16,824 nucleotides of DNA from an uncultured Muribaculaceae bacterium (GTDB lineage Bacteria > Bacteroidota > Bacteroidia > Bacteroidales > Muribaculaceae): positions 1 to 16,824 of the forward strand of contig CAJUSN010000039.1 of the NCBI GenBank assembly GCA_910589095.1, read 5' to 3'. Positions 1 to 8,616 of the stretch are shown here, one piece after another (position 1 is the stretch's first letter; every line of letters starts with the position of its first letter). The notes under the pieces are model-generated. The model made no database searches, had not been told where the DNA came from, and worked only from the letters and a program-made list of their open reading frames with translations. A program made the translations under genes and the position numbers.

Positions 1-2513
1 GCGTAGAGTCCTTCGATGGGTCGTCCGGTTTCTTTGTCATAGATCTGCTTGTACACTTTGAAGGTGTTAGGGGCATAACCGGTTTTGTAGACCATAACCG
101 GAGTCGATTCCATGTAGCCGATATAAGTGTCCGATGCGTCGGAACCGGGAACAAGGCTCAGGTTTGTGATTTTGTTCTCTTGCCATGTGGCGTTGAAGGT
201 TGCTGTCCACTGGAGGTCCTTGGTGTCGATGATGTTGGCGTTGATTGCGAATTCCACACCTTTGCTTGAAACGTTGCCCACGTTTGAAAGCATGGTTTTG
301 TTGAAGTTGATGCCGGCGGGGATGGGTATGGTGGCCAGCAGGTCTTCTGTTTTGCGGGTGTAGAAGTCAAGTGTACCGTAGATGCGGTTGTTGAGGAAGC
401 CGTAATCGATACCGAAGTTCCATGATTTAGTAGTTTCCCAGCGTAGGTCGGGATTGTAAGTCTGCGGGCGCATTACGGGAATCCATTGGCCGTTGAACCA
501 ATAGTAGGCTCCGGCGTTCGACACAGTGTAGTTGGGTAGGTAGCCATAGTTGTCGATACCGTCCTGCTGACCTGTAACACCATAGGATGCGCGAATCTTG
601 AGGTCGTTCATCACGTTGCGTGCTCCCTCGAAGAAGTTCTCCTGCGATAGTCGCCAGGCCAGAGCCACAGAGGGGAAGGTGCCCCAGCGGTGGTTGGATG
701 CGAAGCGGCTCGAGCCGTCGCGACGGAATGTGGCGGTGAGCAGATAGCGGTTGTCGTAGGTGTAGTTTACGCGTCCGTAGTAGGAGAGAAGGGTGTGACG
801 CTCATCGTAAGGCTGGCTGGTGTTGGTAAGGTCGCCGGCCTGATTGAAGGTGTCGTAGGCGGGATAATCATTACGCCAGTACTGGTAGTCGTAACCTATA
901 GTGGCGTCGAGGGTAGAGTTGATCGCTTCGAAATCCTTGTTATAGTTGGCATATACGGTGAGAAGCTTGTTGGTGTTCTTTTGTGGGCCTTTGGTGTAAT
1001 AGTAACCTCCGGAGGTGTAATTGGCAAAGCTGTTCCAAGGCATTGAGGTGTGGTTCTTACCACGGGAATAATCAAGACCGCCAGTCACATGGAAACGGAG
1101 TTCGGGGAGGGGATGGAGACGGTAATCCACATCAACGTTGCCCACCATGCGCCACACATTGGCGCGGCTGCTGTACTGTCGCAGCATTGCCACAGGATTG
1201 GCAATGGCTCCCTGTGCGGGATTGTTGGAACCGTCCACCACTTCATGGAAGCCGCCGAAGATAGGTTGGCCGTCGGAGGTCATCAATTGGTTCCCATTGG
1301 CGTCGAGTGTGCCGTAGACGGGTTGAGTGGGGTCGTATGCGCTTGCGTTCCAGAGGGCGCCGGTGTCGGCGAAGCGGTTGCGGGCATAGGTGCCTTTTCC
1401 GCTGATGTTCACACGCAGGTGGTCACCGAAAAATGTGGGAGAGAGATTAAGGTTTGCGGTGTAGCGGTTGCTGGAGTCAGTGATGAGGATACCTTCCTGA
1501 TACATGGCACCGAGGGCAACGCGGAACGGGAGCACCCGACCGATGCGACCGCTGAGACTGATGTTGTTGTCAGTTCCAAATGCGTTGCGGAACACTTCAT
1601 CGAACCAATCCGTGTCGGTACCCGTGCCGAGAAGTGCTTCCTGTGCAGGGGTGCCGAATGTGTGTATCACGTCGCGGAACTGGGAGTTGCTGAGGATAGG
1701 AGCAAGACGTCCGTGATGTGACACAGAGTTGGTGGTCTGGAAAGAAACTTTTAATCCGTCGCCTGAGCCTTTCTTGGTGGTTATGATGATGACACCGTTT
1801 GATGCACGCGAGCCGTAGATGGCGGTTGAGGATGCGTCCTTTAACACGGTCATCGACTCGATGTCGTTGGGGTTGATGAGGCTAAGGAAATTGCCAGAGC
1901 CTTCCACTCCTCCGCTCACCTCCATGGGCACACCGTCGAGCACCACGAGGGGGTCATTGGAAGCGTTAAGCGAAGCACCGCCACGGATTCGGATGGTTGC
2001 ACCGGCGTTAGGTGAGCCGCCGCTGTTGGTGATCTGTACACCGGCAATCTTACCATTGATGAGTTCTTCGGGCGAGGAGATAACGCCTTGGTTGAAGTCT
2101 TTTTCGGAAATGGTGGAGATTGATCCGGTAAGGTCGCTCTTTTTCTGTACACCGTAACCGATGACAACCACTTCGTCAAGGATTTGATTGTCAGGTTGCA
2201 GCGTCGCGTCAATAACCGAACGGTCAGCTATGGCCACTGTGAGGGGGCGGTAGCCGATGTAGGTGAATTCGAGCTGAGAGGCTGAAGCGGGGACTTTGAG
2301 TGAGTATTGTCCGTTGAAGTCGGTGGCAACGCCTGTGGCGGCCCCTGTGACCTTGACGGATGCGCCGATTAGCGGTTCGCCCGTTTCGTCATAGACGGTA
2401 CCCGTTATTGTGCGGGCGTTTTGGGCAAAAACCACTGCCGGCAGGAGCAGCAGAACCATGAGCAATGACAGGATTCTCGCTCTTGTGGCAGGAGCATGAA
2501 CGGTTGTGTCCAT
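1..2513 (-). CDS. SusC/RagA-family TonB-dependent outer-membrane transporter, 3' end cut by window edge
   Basis: The frame is open from the ATG at 2513 to the left edge, giving 837 codons without a stop. SusC proteins are usually about 1000 residues, so roughly the last 150-200 (final barrel strands) are missing. Residues 1-30 look like a signal peptide ending VVFA-Q. Residues about 36-115 are a CarboxypepD_reg-like domain (ITGTVYDETGEPLIGASV). A TonB-box-like segment (ILDEVVVIGYGVQKKSDLTGSI region, 111-132) follows, then the plug domain (about 130-250) with the SusC signature KDASSTAIYGSRASNGVII at 225-243, then barrel. By family knowledge it imports glycan oligosaccharides through the outer membrane using TonB energy, with a SusD lipoprotein lid. 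That SusD gene would be expected just left of this window. The HTCS regulator lies immediately upstream on the same strand, 250 bp away, so this is probably the first gene of its target operon. The substrate cannot be told from the sequence. Confidence 0.95.
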   Translation of the reverse strand, partial: MDTTVHAPATRARILSLLMVLLLLPAVVFAQNARTITGTVYDETGEPLIGASVKVTGAATGVATDFNGQYSLKVPASASQLEFTYIGYRPLTVAIADRSVIDATLQPDNQILDEVVVIGYGVQKKSDLTGSISTISEKDFNQGVISSPEELINGKIAGVQITNSGGSPNAGATIRIRGGASLNASNDPLVVLDGVPMEVSGGVEGSGNFLSLINPNDIESMTVLKDASSTAIYGSRASNGVIIITTKKGSGDGLKVSFQTTNSVSHHGRLAPILSNSQFRDVIHTFGTPAQEALLGTGTDTDWFDEVFRNAFGTDNNISLSGRIGRVLPFRVALGAMYQEGILITDSSNRYTANLNLSPTFFGDHLRVNISGKGTYARNRFADTGALWNASAYDPTQPVYGTLDANGNQLMTSDGQPIFGGFHEVVDGSNNPAQGAIANPVAMLRQYSSRANVWRMVGNVDVDYRLHPLPELRFHVTGGLDYSRGKNHTSMPWNSFANYTSGGYYYTKGPQKNTNKLLTVYANYNKDFEAINSTLDATIGYDYQYWRNDYPAYDTFNQAGDLTNTSQPYDERHTLLSYYGRVNYTYDNRYLLTATFRRDGSSRFASNHRWGTFPSVALAWRLSQENFFEGARNVMNDLKIRASYGVTGQQDGIDNYGYLPNYTVSNAGAYYWFNGQWIPVMRPQTYNPDLRWETTKSWNFGIDYGFLNNRIYGTLDFYTRKTEDLLATIPIPAGINFNKTMLSNVGNVSSKGVEFAINANIIDTKDLQWTATFNATWQENKITNLSLVPGSDASDTYIGYMESTPVMVYKTGYAPNTFKVYKQIYDKETGRPIEGLY

Positions 2514-2658
2514 AAGTGAGTGAATGATTGGTTAACTAATGATATTAATTTGCGGTTATGTTGCCGGAATCCGACGGCTGCGGGTGAAACCTTAATAACA
2601 ATCTTATTTTACCTGTAATGAAATCTTATACCCTGCAGGAAGCTGTTCAGTTGTGCCG

Positions 2659-2666
2659 CAAATTTA
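2659..2666 (-). promoter_or_regulatory. Candidate -7 promoter element for the SusC-like gene
   Basis: On the minus strand this reads TAAATTTG, a full match to the Bacteroidetes -7 consensus TAnnTTTG. It lies 146 bp upstream of the ATG, implying a leader of about 140 nt, a usual size for SusC genes. No TTTG -33 box is visible 19-21 bp further upstream, which would fit a promoter that needs an activator. The shared motif at 2694-2711 begins 27 bp upstream of it. Confidence 0.4.
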
Positions 2667-2693
2667 GGTTGACTTTATGAAAATATGATGAAT

Positions 2694-2711
2694 CATTTCG
2701 GACAAATAGCC
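2694..2711. promoter_or_regulatory. Candidate HTCS operator, copy 1 (upstream of SusC-like gene)
   Basis: The plus strand reads catttcggacaaatagcc. The same sequence with one extra A occurs at 6772-6790 upstream of the HTCS gene, in the same orientation relative to its promoter. The first 13 bases are identical in both copies. Position upstream of a -7 box lacking a -33 box suggests an activator site. Assignment to the neighbouring AraC-type output domain is inference. Confidence 0.5.
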
Positions 2712-2763
2712 CTACAATTTTGTTTTTACGCTTGAAAATCACATATTTTGCCATGTAAATGTC

Positions 2764-5700
2764 CTAAACGGGCGAGTTGAGACCATGGGCTGGCGGCTCA
2801 TCCTCGCTGCGATAGTGGCTGGGCTTGACTCCGTATTGAGCCTGGAAGCATTTGGCGAAATATGAGGGGGTGTTGAAGCCCACCATGTAGCTGACTTCCG
2901 ACACGCTGAAGCGGTGTTGGCTCAGTAGCATGGCAGCTTTCTGAAGCCTTACGCGACGGATGTAGTCCAATGGAGACACTCCCATGTATTTTTTTATCAT
3001 GCGATAAAGTTGCTTGTTTGGAATGCCGCTCTTTTCACATAGCATGTTGACGTTGAGCTCCGGATCGGCCACGTTCTCTTCTATTATCTTGGCTATGCGG
3101 GCCAGTTGTTTCTCCGTTACTGATTCCGCTTCAATGGGTTTCGGGTCGGTGAGCGAGTCTATGCGCACCTTTTCTTCAATCTCGGCTCTTGATTTGAGCA
3201 GTTGGGCTATACGTCCTTTCAGCGCCGACGGTTCAAATGGTTTTGGCATGAAGATTTCAAGTCCCAACTTGATGCTTTCATTCTCGGTGGCGTTGTCGGT
3301 CTTGGCCGTGAGCATTATGGTTGGGATGTGGGCCAAGCGGGGATTCTGTTTCATTCGGCGACACATTTCCAGCCCTGTCATTATAGGCATCATCTCGTCG
3401 GCTATTATCAGATGAGGAGAGAATGATGAGGCAAGCGCCAGTCCGGCGCGACCGTTGTCGGCTGTCTGACATTGATAGTCAGGCTCGAGAAGTTGCTTTA
3501 TGAAGCGGGATATCTGTATGTTGTCCTCCACTATGAGGATGCGTGGTCGGCCGGATGTTTCTTCTGCAGAGGCTTCATCAATCTGCGATGAGGGATTTTC
3601 GGTGAGAGGAAGTGTCACAATAAATGAGGTGCCTTGTCCCTCACGGCTATAAAGGTTGATGGTGCCTTGCATGAGCTCGAGGTACTTTTTAATAAGGTAT
3701 AGTCCGAGGCCGGTGCCTTCGCGCAGCTTTGCTGAGGAGGGAGCGCGGAACATGCGTTGGAACACGAGTGGCTGATCCGACTCGGGGATACCGATACCAT
3801 CATCGCTAACCACGATTTCGGCCAGTCCTTCGCGACGGCTGATTCCGCATGAAATGGTGGCTCCTTCATCGGAATATTTACATGCGTTGGAGAGCAGGTT
3901 GGTTATCACGGATTCGAACTTCACGGCATCGGCTTCAATGTAAAGTGACGGGGTTGAGCTGTGGAACACGAATCGTTTTTTGGGATTGTTCTCGCGGAAA
4001 GCTTCGAATACGCTGCGGCAGAATTCCACGGCATCGAACGTGGAAAGGATGAGCAGATCCTCCGCCGAGTCATCAAGATGGTTCAGTTCCAGCGTTCGAT
4101 GGATCATGTTGTTGAGCTTCACGGCGTTGGCATACACGTTGTCAAGCGAATGACGTGTTGCCGGATCGGTGGTTTTTTCGCGCATCAGACTCACCGGACC
4201 CAAGATCATGGAGAGTGGCGTTTTTAAGTCGTGTGAGATGTTTGACAGGAACGTGAGTTTCTTTTCCACTAATTCAAGTGATTTTTTGCGCTCTTTTTCG
4301 CGGAAACTCAACAGGTTGCGCCGGCGCGTTTGCCATACGACGGCCCATAATATACCGGCAGCAATGAGGCAGTAGAGTATGATGGCCCACCACGACAGTG
4401 TCCAAGGCGCGCTTACATCCACCGGCAATTCAATGGCTTTGGCTGATGATCCCAAGGATTTTACCATCAGTTTATAATGTCCCATCGACAGGTCAGTCAG
4501 CGATATGGCGTTGGCTCCTTCGGGGAGCACTATCCAATTGTCGGTGGAGTCAGTGTTGTTTTTTACCAGACGATAAGCGTAACGTTGCACCACGTCGGGG
4601 GAATAGTCAAGTGAACTCACCAGCAGAGTCACATTGCCCCCGTAGGGGAGGCTTATCCCGTCCTCGGGCACATTGTTGGCCGAAAGGTAAACTTCGCCTT
4701 CGGGTGTTTGCTCGGCTATGAGCTTGACGGTTCTGGGTTCGGGCGATTTGCCGATTTCGGTTTGGTCCACTTCGATTATTTCATCCAGTGTGCCCAGATA
4801 AACTTTGCGGTTTGGGGTGTCATCGTAGATGGATCGGTAGGCTTTTTGCGGGAGTGCCAGCATTTCGGGTTCGAGTGTGTTGCCGTCTATTCGCCACACG
4901 TTGGATTGTGTCGAAACCCACATGTCGTCACCCACCTTTCCCATCGCCAGCACAGCTTCGTCGCTGTTGGTGAGGGGGAAGCGGACAGTGTGTAGGCTGT
5001 CGCCGTCGATCATTACCGCTCCGCCATAGAACCCGCACCACATGCGTTGGCGCGCATCGAGGCTCATGTTCGTAGGATATTGTCCTGTCAGGGCATGGAT
5101 ATTGAAGCGTTTTATGCGGCGGTGCTTTTCATCGAAACGCGAGAGGGTTTCATCGCGAAACAGGAGAATCCATATATTGCCTTGAGAATCCGTCTCCACA
5201 TCATTGACAAGGTCGTTGACCAATGCTTTACCTGAAGAACCGGAGAGTGGAGTGTCGCTGTTGAGGCTGAAGTTGGCTGTGACTGGGCCTCCGCCGCTTC
5301 CAAAGCGTGATTTGTCCACGAAGTGAATCCCTCCGAGGAAACTTCCGCTCACCATGCGGCTCCCATAATCCTCCATGGCGTATACCCAATTGGAGTTGTG
5401 GTCGCCGTTACCGTCCATTATGTGAAACACGTCGAATCCGCCAGTGGTTGGATTGTAACGGTTGATGCCACCGTCGGTAGAGAGCCAGATGTTATGTTCG
5501 GAATCCTCGTCGATAGACCGGATGCGGTTGTGCGACAGTGAATTGGGTGAATCACTGTGGCGAAACCAACGGGGAGTGCCATCATCAGAAAGCAAAATCA
5601 CACCATTGGTGCCTCCGAGCCAAAGGTTGCCTCTTGAGTCACGCAAGATGGCAAAAATCTCGTTGCCTTCACCTGTCCCGGCCAGTGTGGCCAGTTTCAC

Positions 5701-6696
5701 TGCTCGGATATGTAATGAGTTGGCCGCCAAAGAGAAGCCGCGTTCATGACCGGCCCACAGGTTGTTGGCGCTGTCGGCATATAAACTCCATATCTCGTTG
5801 CCTGCCAGGGTTTCCTCAAGGCGTGAGTCATGTCGGTAGTGACGCAGCGACTCGCCGTTGAGGTCAAACATGCCGTTGTCGGTGCCCACAAGTATGTGAT
5901 CAGAAGCCGAACGGGCCATGCTTTTTATATTATTACCGTTGAAACGCGTGTCACGTTCCCATGTACCGTTGACAGGACTGTAGCGGTAGAGGGCCCCTTC
6001 GGTACCCACATATATGGTGTTGCCGTCGGCACTTTCAAGCATGCAGTTGACAAACAGATTCCGGCCCGGAGCTGCACCATTCATGTCGGGCGACAACCTG
6101 CTGAATGAGTCGCGGGTGTTGTCATAGCGCCCGAGTCCGTTGTACGTGCCGGCATATATCACCCCACGGCTGTCGCGCAGGAGTGAATAGACCGACCTGT
6201 GAGGCAATCCCCCGGAGCATTCGTGGATTTTCCCGGATGGAAGATGGAGTATGGAGATGCCGTCGAGGCTCCCTATCCACAGGCGCTCGCCGTCAAGCAG
6301 CATGCAACGGATCTCTTTTGGCGATGAGGGGAGGGGATTGCCGAGTTGGCCGTTGCTAACGCAGTAGGTCACCACACCGTGGTTGGTACCGAGGTAAAGG
6401 GTGTCGGCATGTTCGGCAATGGCGTAGATCTGCAATCCTGAGCTCTCAGTGCTACTCACAGTGCGGGTGGCCACACCGTCATACAAGTCAAGTCCGCAGT
6501 TGGTGCCCATCCACATGAGTCCGCGGCTGTCGCGGAACATGCAGAACACCGTGACGGTCTTTCCTCCCACGGAGATGTTTTTCCATGCGAGGTCAGGTTC
6601 GGGGAGTTGAGGCGCGGTGTGGGCCTTCAGGCTCATGAACGGCAGCAGAAATAGCAAACATATCACACGTAGCGCATAGATGGCGTTATGTTTCAT
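2764..6696 (-). CDS. Hybrid two-component system (HTCS): sensor propeller, histidine kinase, receiver and AraC-type regulator
   Basis: This 1310-residue one-chain regulator is typical of Bacteroidetes polysaccharide-utilisation loci. The order is: signal peptide or anchor (1-25); periplasmic two-component propeller repeats (about 45-645, repeated DSRG-x-(I/L/M)W-x-G-T motifs, for example DSRGLMWMGT at 56-65 and DSRGNLWLGG at 353-362); Y_Y_Y domain (about 685-755); one membrane helix (about 768-788); kinase with phospho-acceptor H822 in SHDLKTPL; N box NLLSNACKYSDEG from 933; G boxes DDGIGI at 965-970 and GTGLGLYLIKK at 994-1004; receiver (about 1052-1168) with D1100 in IADEMMP and K1152 in MPKPF; AraC/HTH_18 domain (about 1200-1296). 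All key residues are present. It should sense a periplasmic oligosaccharide and activate the adjacent SusC-like gene. I chose the ATG at 6696 (MKHNAIYALRVICLLFLL). An upstream in-frame start at 6891 would run back through a terminator and into the preceding gene. A -7 box and a copy of the shared motif lie just upstream. Confidence 0.96.
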   Translation of the reverse strand: MKHNAIYALRVICLLFLLPFMSLKAHTAPQLPEPDLAWKNISVGGKTVTVFCMFRDSRGLMWMGTNCGLDLYDGVATRTVSSTESSGLQIYAIAEHADTLYLGTNHGVVTYCVSNGQLGNPLPSSPKEIRCMLLDGERLWIGSLDGISILHLPSGKIHECSGGLPHRSVYSLLRDSRGVIYAGTYNGLGRYDNTRDSFSRLSPDMNGAAPGRNLFVNCMLESADGNTIYVGTEGALYRYSPVNGTWERDTRFNGNNIKSMARSASDHILVGTDNGMFDLNGESLRHYRHDSRLEETLAGNEIWSLYADSANNLWAGHERGFSLAANSLHIRAVKLATLAGTGEGNEIFAILRDSRGNLWLGGTNGVILLSDDGTPRWFRHSDSPNSLSHNRIRSIDEDSEHNIWLSTDGGINRYNPTTGGFDVFHIMDGNGDHNSNWVYAMEDYGSRMVSGSFLGGIHFVDKSRFGSGGGPVTANFSLNSDTPLSGSSGKALVNDLVNDVETDSQGNIWILLFRDETLSRFDEKHRRIKRFNIHALTGQYPTNMSLDARQRMWCGFYGGAVMIDGDSLHTVRFPLTNSDEAVLAMGKVGDDMWVSTQSNVWRIDGNTLEPEMLALPQKAYRSIYDDTPNRKVYLGTLDEIIEVDQTEIGKSPEPRTVKLIAEQTPEGEVYLSANNVPEDGISLPYGGNVTLLVSSLDYSPDVVQRYAYRLVKNNTDSTDNWIVLPEGANAISLTDLSMGHYKLMVKSLGSSAKAIELPVDVSAPWTLSWWAIILYCLIAAGILWAVVWQTRRRNLLSFREKERKKSLELVEKKLTFLSNISHDLKTPLSMILGPVSLMREKTTDPATRHSLDNVYANAVKLNNMIHRTLELNHLDDSAEDLLILSTFDAVEFCRSVFEAFRENNPKKRFVFHSSTPSLYIEADAVKFESVITNLLSNACKYSDEGATISCGISRREGLAEIVVSDDGIGIPESDQPLVFQRMFRAPSSAKLREGTGLGLYLIKKYLELMQGTINLYSREGQGTSFIVTLPLTENPSSQIDEASAEETSGRPRILIVEDNIQISRFIKQLLEPDYQCQTADNGRAGLALASSFSPHLIIADEMMPIMTGLEMCRRMKQNPRLAHIPTIMLTAKTDNATENESIKLGLEIFMPKPFEPSALKGRIAQLLKSRAEIEEKVRIDSLTDPKPIEAESVTEKQLARIAKIIEENVADPELNVNMLCEKSGIPNKQLYRMIKKYMGVSPLDYIRRVRLQKAAMLLSQHRFSVSEVSYMVGFNTPSYFAKCFQAQYGVKPSHYRSEDEPPAHGLNSPV

Positions 6697-6726
6697 GGTA
6701 AGGCGGAATAATGTGATGATTCTCTG

Positions 6727-6734
6727 CAAAATTA
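6727..6734 (-). promoter_or_regulatory. Candidate -7 promoter element for the HTCS gene
   Basis: The minus strand reads TAATTTTG, a full TAnnTTTG match, 31 bp upstream of the chosen ATG at 6696. That puts the transcription start about 20 nt before the ATG and supports the short form of the protein. No good TTTG -33 box is present at the expected distance. Confidence 0.45.
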
Positions 6735-6771
6735 ATGAAAATCTGTTGATTGAAAGAAATTCCCGCTGCAA

Positions 6772-6790
6772 CATTTCGGACAAAATAGCC
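6772..6790. promoter_or_regulatory. Candidate HTCS operator, copy 2 (upstream of the HTCS gene)
   Basis: The plus strand reads catttcggacaaaatagcc, matching 2694-2711 apart from one inserted A. It begins 37 bp upstream of the HTCS -7 box, against 27 bp in copy 1, a difference of about one helical turn. It lies between the terminator of the preceding gene and the HTCS promoter. It would imply autoregulation if bound by the HTCS. Confidence 0.5.
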
Positions 6791-6802
6791 AACAAATAGG
6801 TG

Positions 6803-6842
6803 AAAAAACAAAGGATGTCCCCGCTTGGGAGGCATCCTTTGT
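6803..6842 (-). terminator. Rho-independent terminator after the CoA-transferase gene
   Basis: Arms acaaaggatg (6808-6817) and catcctttgt (6833-6842) pair perfectly over 10 bp, and the inner tccc/ggga can extend the stem. On the minus strand the hairpin runs into six Ts (6808-6803). It lies 28 bp past the CoA-transferase stop and separates that gene from the HTCS gene. Confidence 0.88.
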
Positions 6843-6869
6843 GAAAAGTTGTATATGACTCTAAGAGTA

Positions 6870-8366
6870 TCAGAAACCGTACTTGGACCAATCGACATTG
6901 CGCATGTCGCCGGTGGCCTTGAATGCGGTGTGGAATGCGAGTGAGGCTTCGAGCGAGTGAGGGATGTTGCCTGACTTGCCCAGACGCAGGTAGTCCTGAA
7001 GGAGCGGACGGTACATGGGGTGAGCGCAGTTGTTGATGATAGCCTCAGCGCGCTGAACTGCATCGAGGCCACGGAGGTCGGCGATACCCTGGTCAGTGAT
7101 GATGACATCAACGGAGTGTTCGGTGTGGTCAATGTGGGAGCACATCGGAACGATGTTGCTTATCATGCCGCCTTTTGTTACAGAGGGGCAGGAGAAAATT
7201 GAGATGTAACCGTTGCGGGTGAAGTCGCCTGATCCGCCAATACCGTTCATCATGCGGGTGCCGAGAACGTGGGTGGAGTTGATACATCCGAAAATGTCGG
7301 CTTCAAGAGCAGTGTTCATGGCTATGACACCAAGTCGGCGTATCACCTCGGGGCTGTTTGATATATCGGCAGGACGAATCACGAGTTTGTCGCGGAAGAA
7401 ATCCAAGTTGGTGAGAATTTCGCGTTCAGTTTTGTCCGAAACGGTGAGGGCGCAGGTGGAGCCGAATTTGCAACGTTCCTGTTTCATAAGGTCGATTACG
7501 GCATCCTGGATCACCTCGGTGTACATTTCAAACGGAGGTATGTCCTTTGAAGCCGCCAGTCCGTAGAGCACTGCATTGGCCACGTTGCCTACACCTGATT
7601 GCAGGGGGAGGAACGACTTGGGAATGCGGCCGGCCTTGATTTCACCGATAAGGAAGTTGCAAACGTTGTTGCCTATCTGGAGAGTGTTGTCGTCCAGTTC
7701 GGTGAAGCCCTTGATGCCGTCGTAATGGTCGCTGTGTACCACACCTACAATCTTCTCGGGATCTATTTTCACCACGGGGCTACCAATGCGGTCGCTCGGC
7801 TTAAAAATGGGGATCTCACGGCGGTTGGGGGGATCGAGGGGCATGTAGATGTCATGCAGGCCGTAAAGATCGCGGGGAAGTTTGGAGTTGAGCTCCAATA
7901 TCACGCGCTTGGCATATTTCACATAGGTGGGCACGTTACCGGCACCGATACCGAGCACTACTTCGCCATTGTCGAACACTTCGGCAACTTCCACAATAGC
8001 CCAGTCAAGCTCGCCATAGAATCCATAGCGGAATTTCTGAGAGAGTTCCGAAAGGTGTAGGTCAAAATAGTGAGTGTCGTGAGAATTGATGCGTGTACGA
8101 AGGTCGGGGGTGTTCTGATAGGGGGTGCGACGTCCTATGGCGTTGGCTTTCGCGAGCGCCCCGTCGGCCCAGCGGTTGGTTGAAGCGCCGGTGAAAATGT
8201 CGACTTTAAACGGGCGTCCGGCCTCGTGTTCTTTCTCGGCGCGGGCTGCGAGAGCTTCCGTGACCACTTTGGGCGATCCGGCTGCGGTGAAGCCCGACAG
8301 GCCAAGCACGTCGCCGTTGTTGATCATAGCGGCGGCTTCATTCGGGGTAATGATTGGAAATGCCAT
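6870..8366 (-). CDS. Acetyl-CoA hydrolase/transferase family, probably succinyl-CoA:acetate CoA-transferase
   Basis: The protein is 498 residues, the usual length for the Cat1/ScpC/AarC family. Family features include the N-terminal GLSGFT (22-27), the central GVGNVANAVLYGL (258-270) and EMYTEVIQD (280-288). The catalytic glutamate of class I CoA-transferases is expected in that last motif, E284 being my best candidate. The glycine-rich GIGGSGDFTRNG lies towards the C-terminus. By family knowledge the enzyme moves CoA between acyl groups and acetate through a glutamyl-CoA intermediate, and in Bacteroidales would serve acetate/succinate/propionate metabolism in the cytoplasm. Acyl specificity is not readable here; plain acetyl-CoA hydrolase or propionyl-CoA:succinate transferase are alternatives. 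I chose the ATG at 8366 (MAFPIITPNEAAA), preceded by an A-rich tract. A TTG at 8423 would add 19 unlikely residues. It is monocistronic, divergent from miaB, with its own terminator. Confidence 0.92.
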   Translation of the reverse strand: MAFPIITPNEAAAMINNGDVLGLSGFTAAGSPKVVTEALAARAEKEHEAGRPFKVDIFTGASTNRWADGALAKANAIGRRTPYQNTPDLRTRINSHDTHYFDLHLSELSQKFRYGFYGELDWAIVEVAEVFDNGEVVLGIGAGNVPTYVKYAKRVILELNSKLPRDLYGLHDIYMPLDPPNRREIPIFKPSDRIGSPVVKIDPEKIVGVVHSDHYDGIKGFTELDDNTLQIGNNVCNFLIGEIKAGRIPKSFLPLQSGVGNVANAVLYGLAASKDIPPFEMYTEVIQDAVIDLMKQERCKFGSTCALTVSDKTEREILTNLDFFRDKLVIRPADISNSPEVIRRLGVIAMNTALEADIFGCINSTHVLGTRMMNGIGGSGDFTRNGYISIFSCPSVTKGGMISNIVPMCSHIDHTEHSVDVIITDQGIADLRGLDAVQRAEAIINNCAHPMYRPLLQDYLRLGKSGNIPHSLEASLAFHTAFKATGDMRNVDWSKYGF

Positions 8367-8528
8367 GCTGTATTTTTTAGCTGTTAAAGTTTCTTTGCGC
8401 TCGGGGCTGTTACGTTTTGCCAACGGTGAGGCAGCCCTTTGACCGGTTTTTGTCGCTGCGCGTGCCTGTGGGGATTTTTTTGATGAACATAGCGCCCCGA
8501 TGATTGCACACGTATAGCGGATTTTTAG

Positions 8529-8569
8529 TAATTTTGTGCAAAATTAGATAATTATCTCACAATATACAA
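8529..8569. promoter_or_regulatory. Overlapping divergent promoters for the CoA-transferase (leftward) and miaB (rightward)
   Basis: The core at 8529-8546 is taattttg-tg-caaaatta, a perfect palindrome with a 2-bp centre, so each strand carries a full TAnnTTTG -7 box. Leftward, an ATTG -33 match at 8570-8567 (TTG at 8569-8567) stands 20 bp from the -7 box, giving a good promoter for the CoA-transferase with a leader of about 165 nt. Rightward, the nearest TTG (8504-8506) is 22 bp away, slightly long. A second rightward -7 match, tagttttg at 8570-8577, overlaps the leftward -33 region. RNA polymerase could probably occupy only one direction at a time. Confidence 0.55.
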
Positions 8570-8616
8570 TAGTTTTGGACGCGAAAAATCATATTTCTCC
8601 CAATGATGAGGCTCCT

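Noticed and set aside
1050..1721. A 223-codon plus-strand open frame, and others at 690-1046 and 1819-2157.
   Set aside because: They are antisense to the clear SusC-like reading frame, with no recognisable domains; they reflect its codon bias.
6697..6891. A 65-residue N-terminal extension of the HTCS from an in-frame start at 6891.
   Set aside because: It would cross the intrinsic terminator at 6803-6842, the promoter at 6727-6734 and the end of the CoA-transferase gene. The ATG at 6696 begins a good signal peptide.
7430..7441. A third match to the candidate operator core (ttttgtccgaaa on the plus strand) inside the CoA-transferase gene.
   Set aside because: It encodes the VSDKTE segment in frame, is far from any promoter, and is in the opposite orientation to the two upstream copies. 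It is worth noting in a genome-wide motif count but is probably coincidence.
8575..8616. A TTG start giving MiaB 14 extra residues.
   Set aside because: The TTG overlaps a promoter-like TAGTTTTG (8570-8577), and the ATG at 8617 gives the normal MiaB beginning with a purine-rich gatgagg ahead of it. Not fully excluded.
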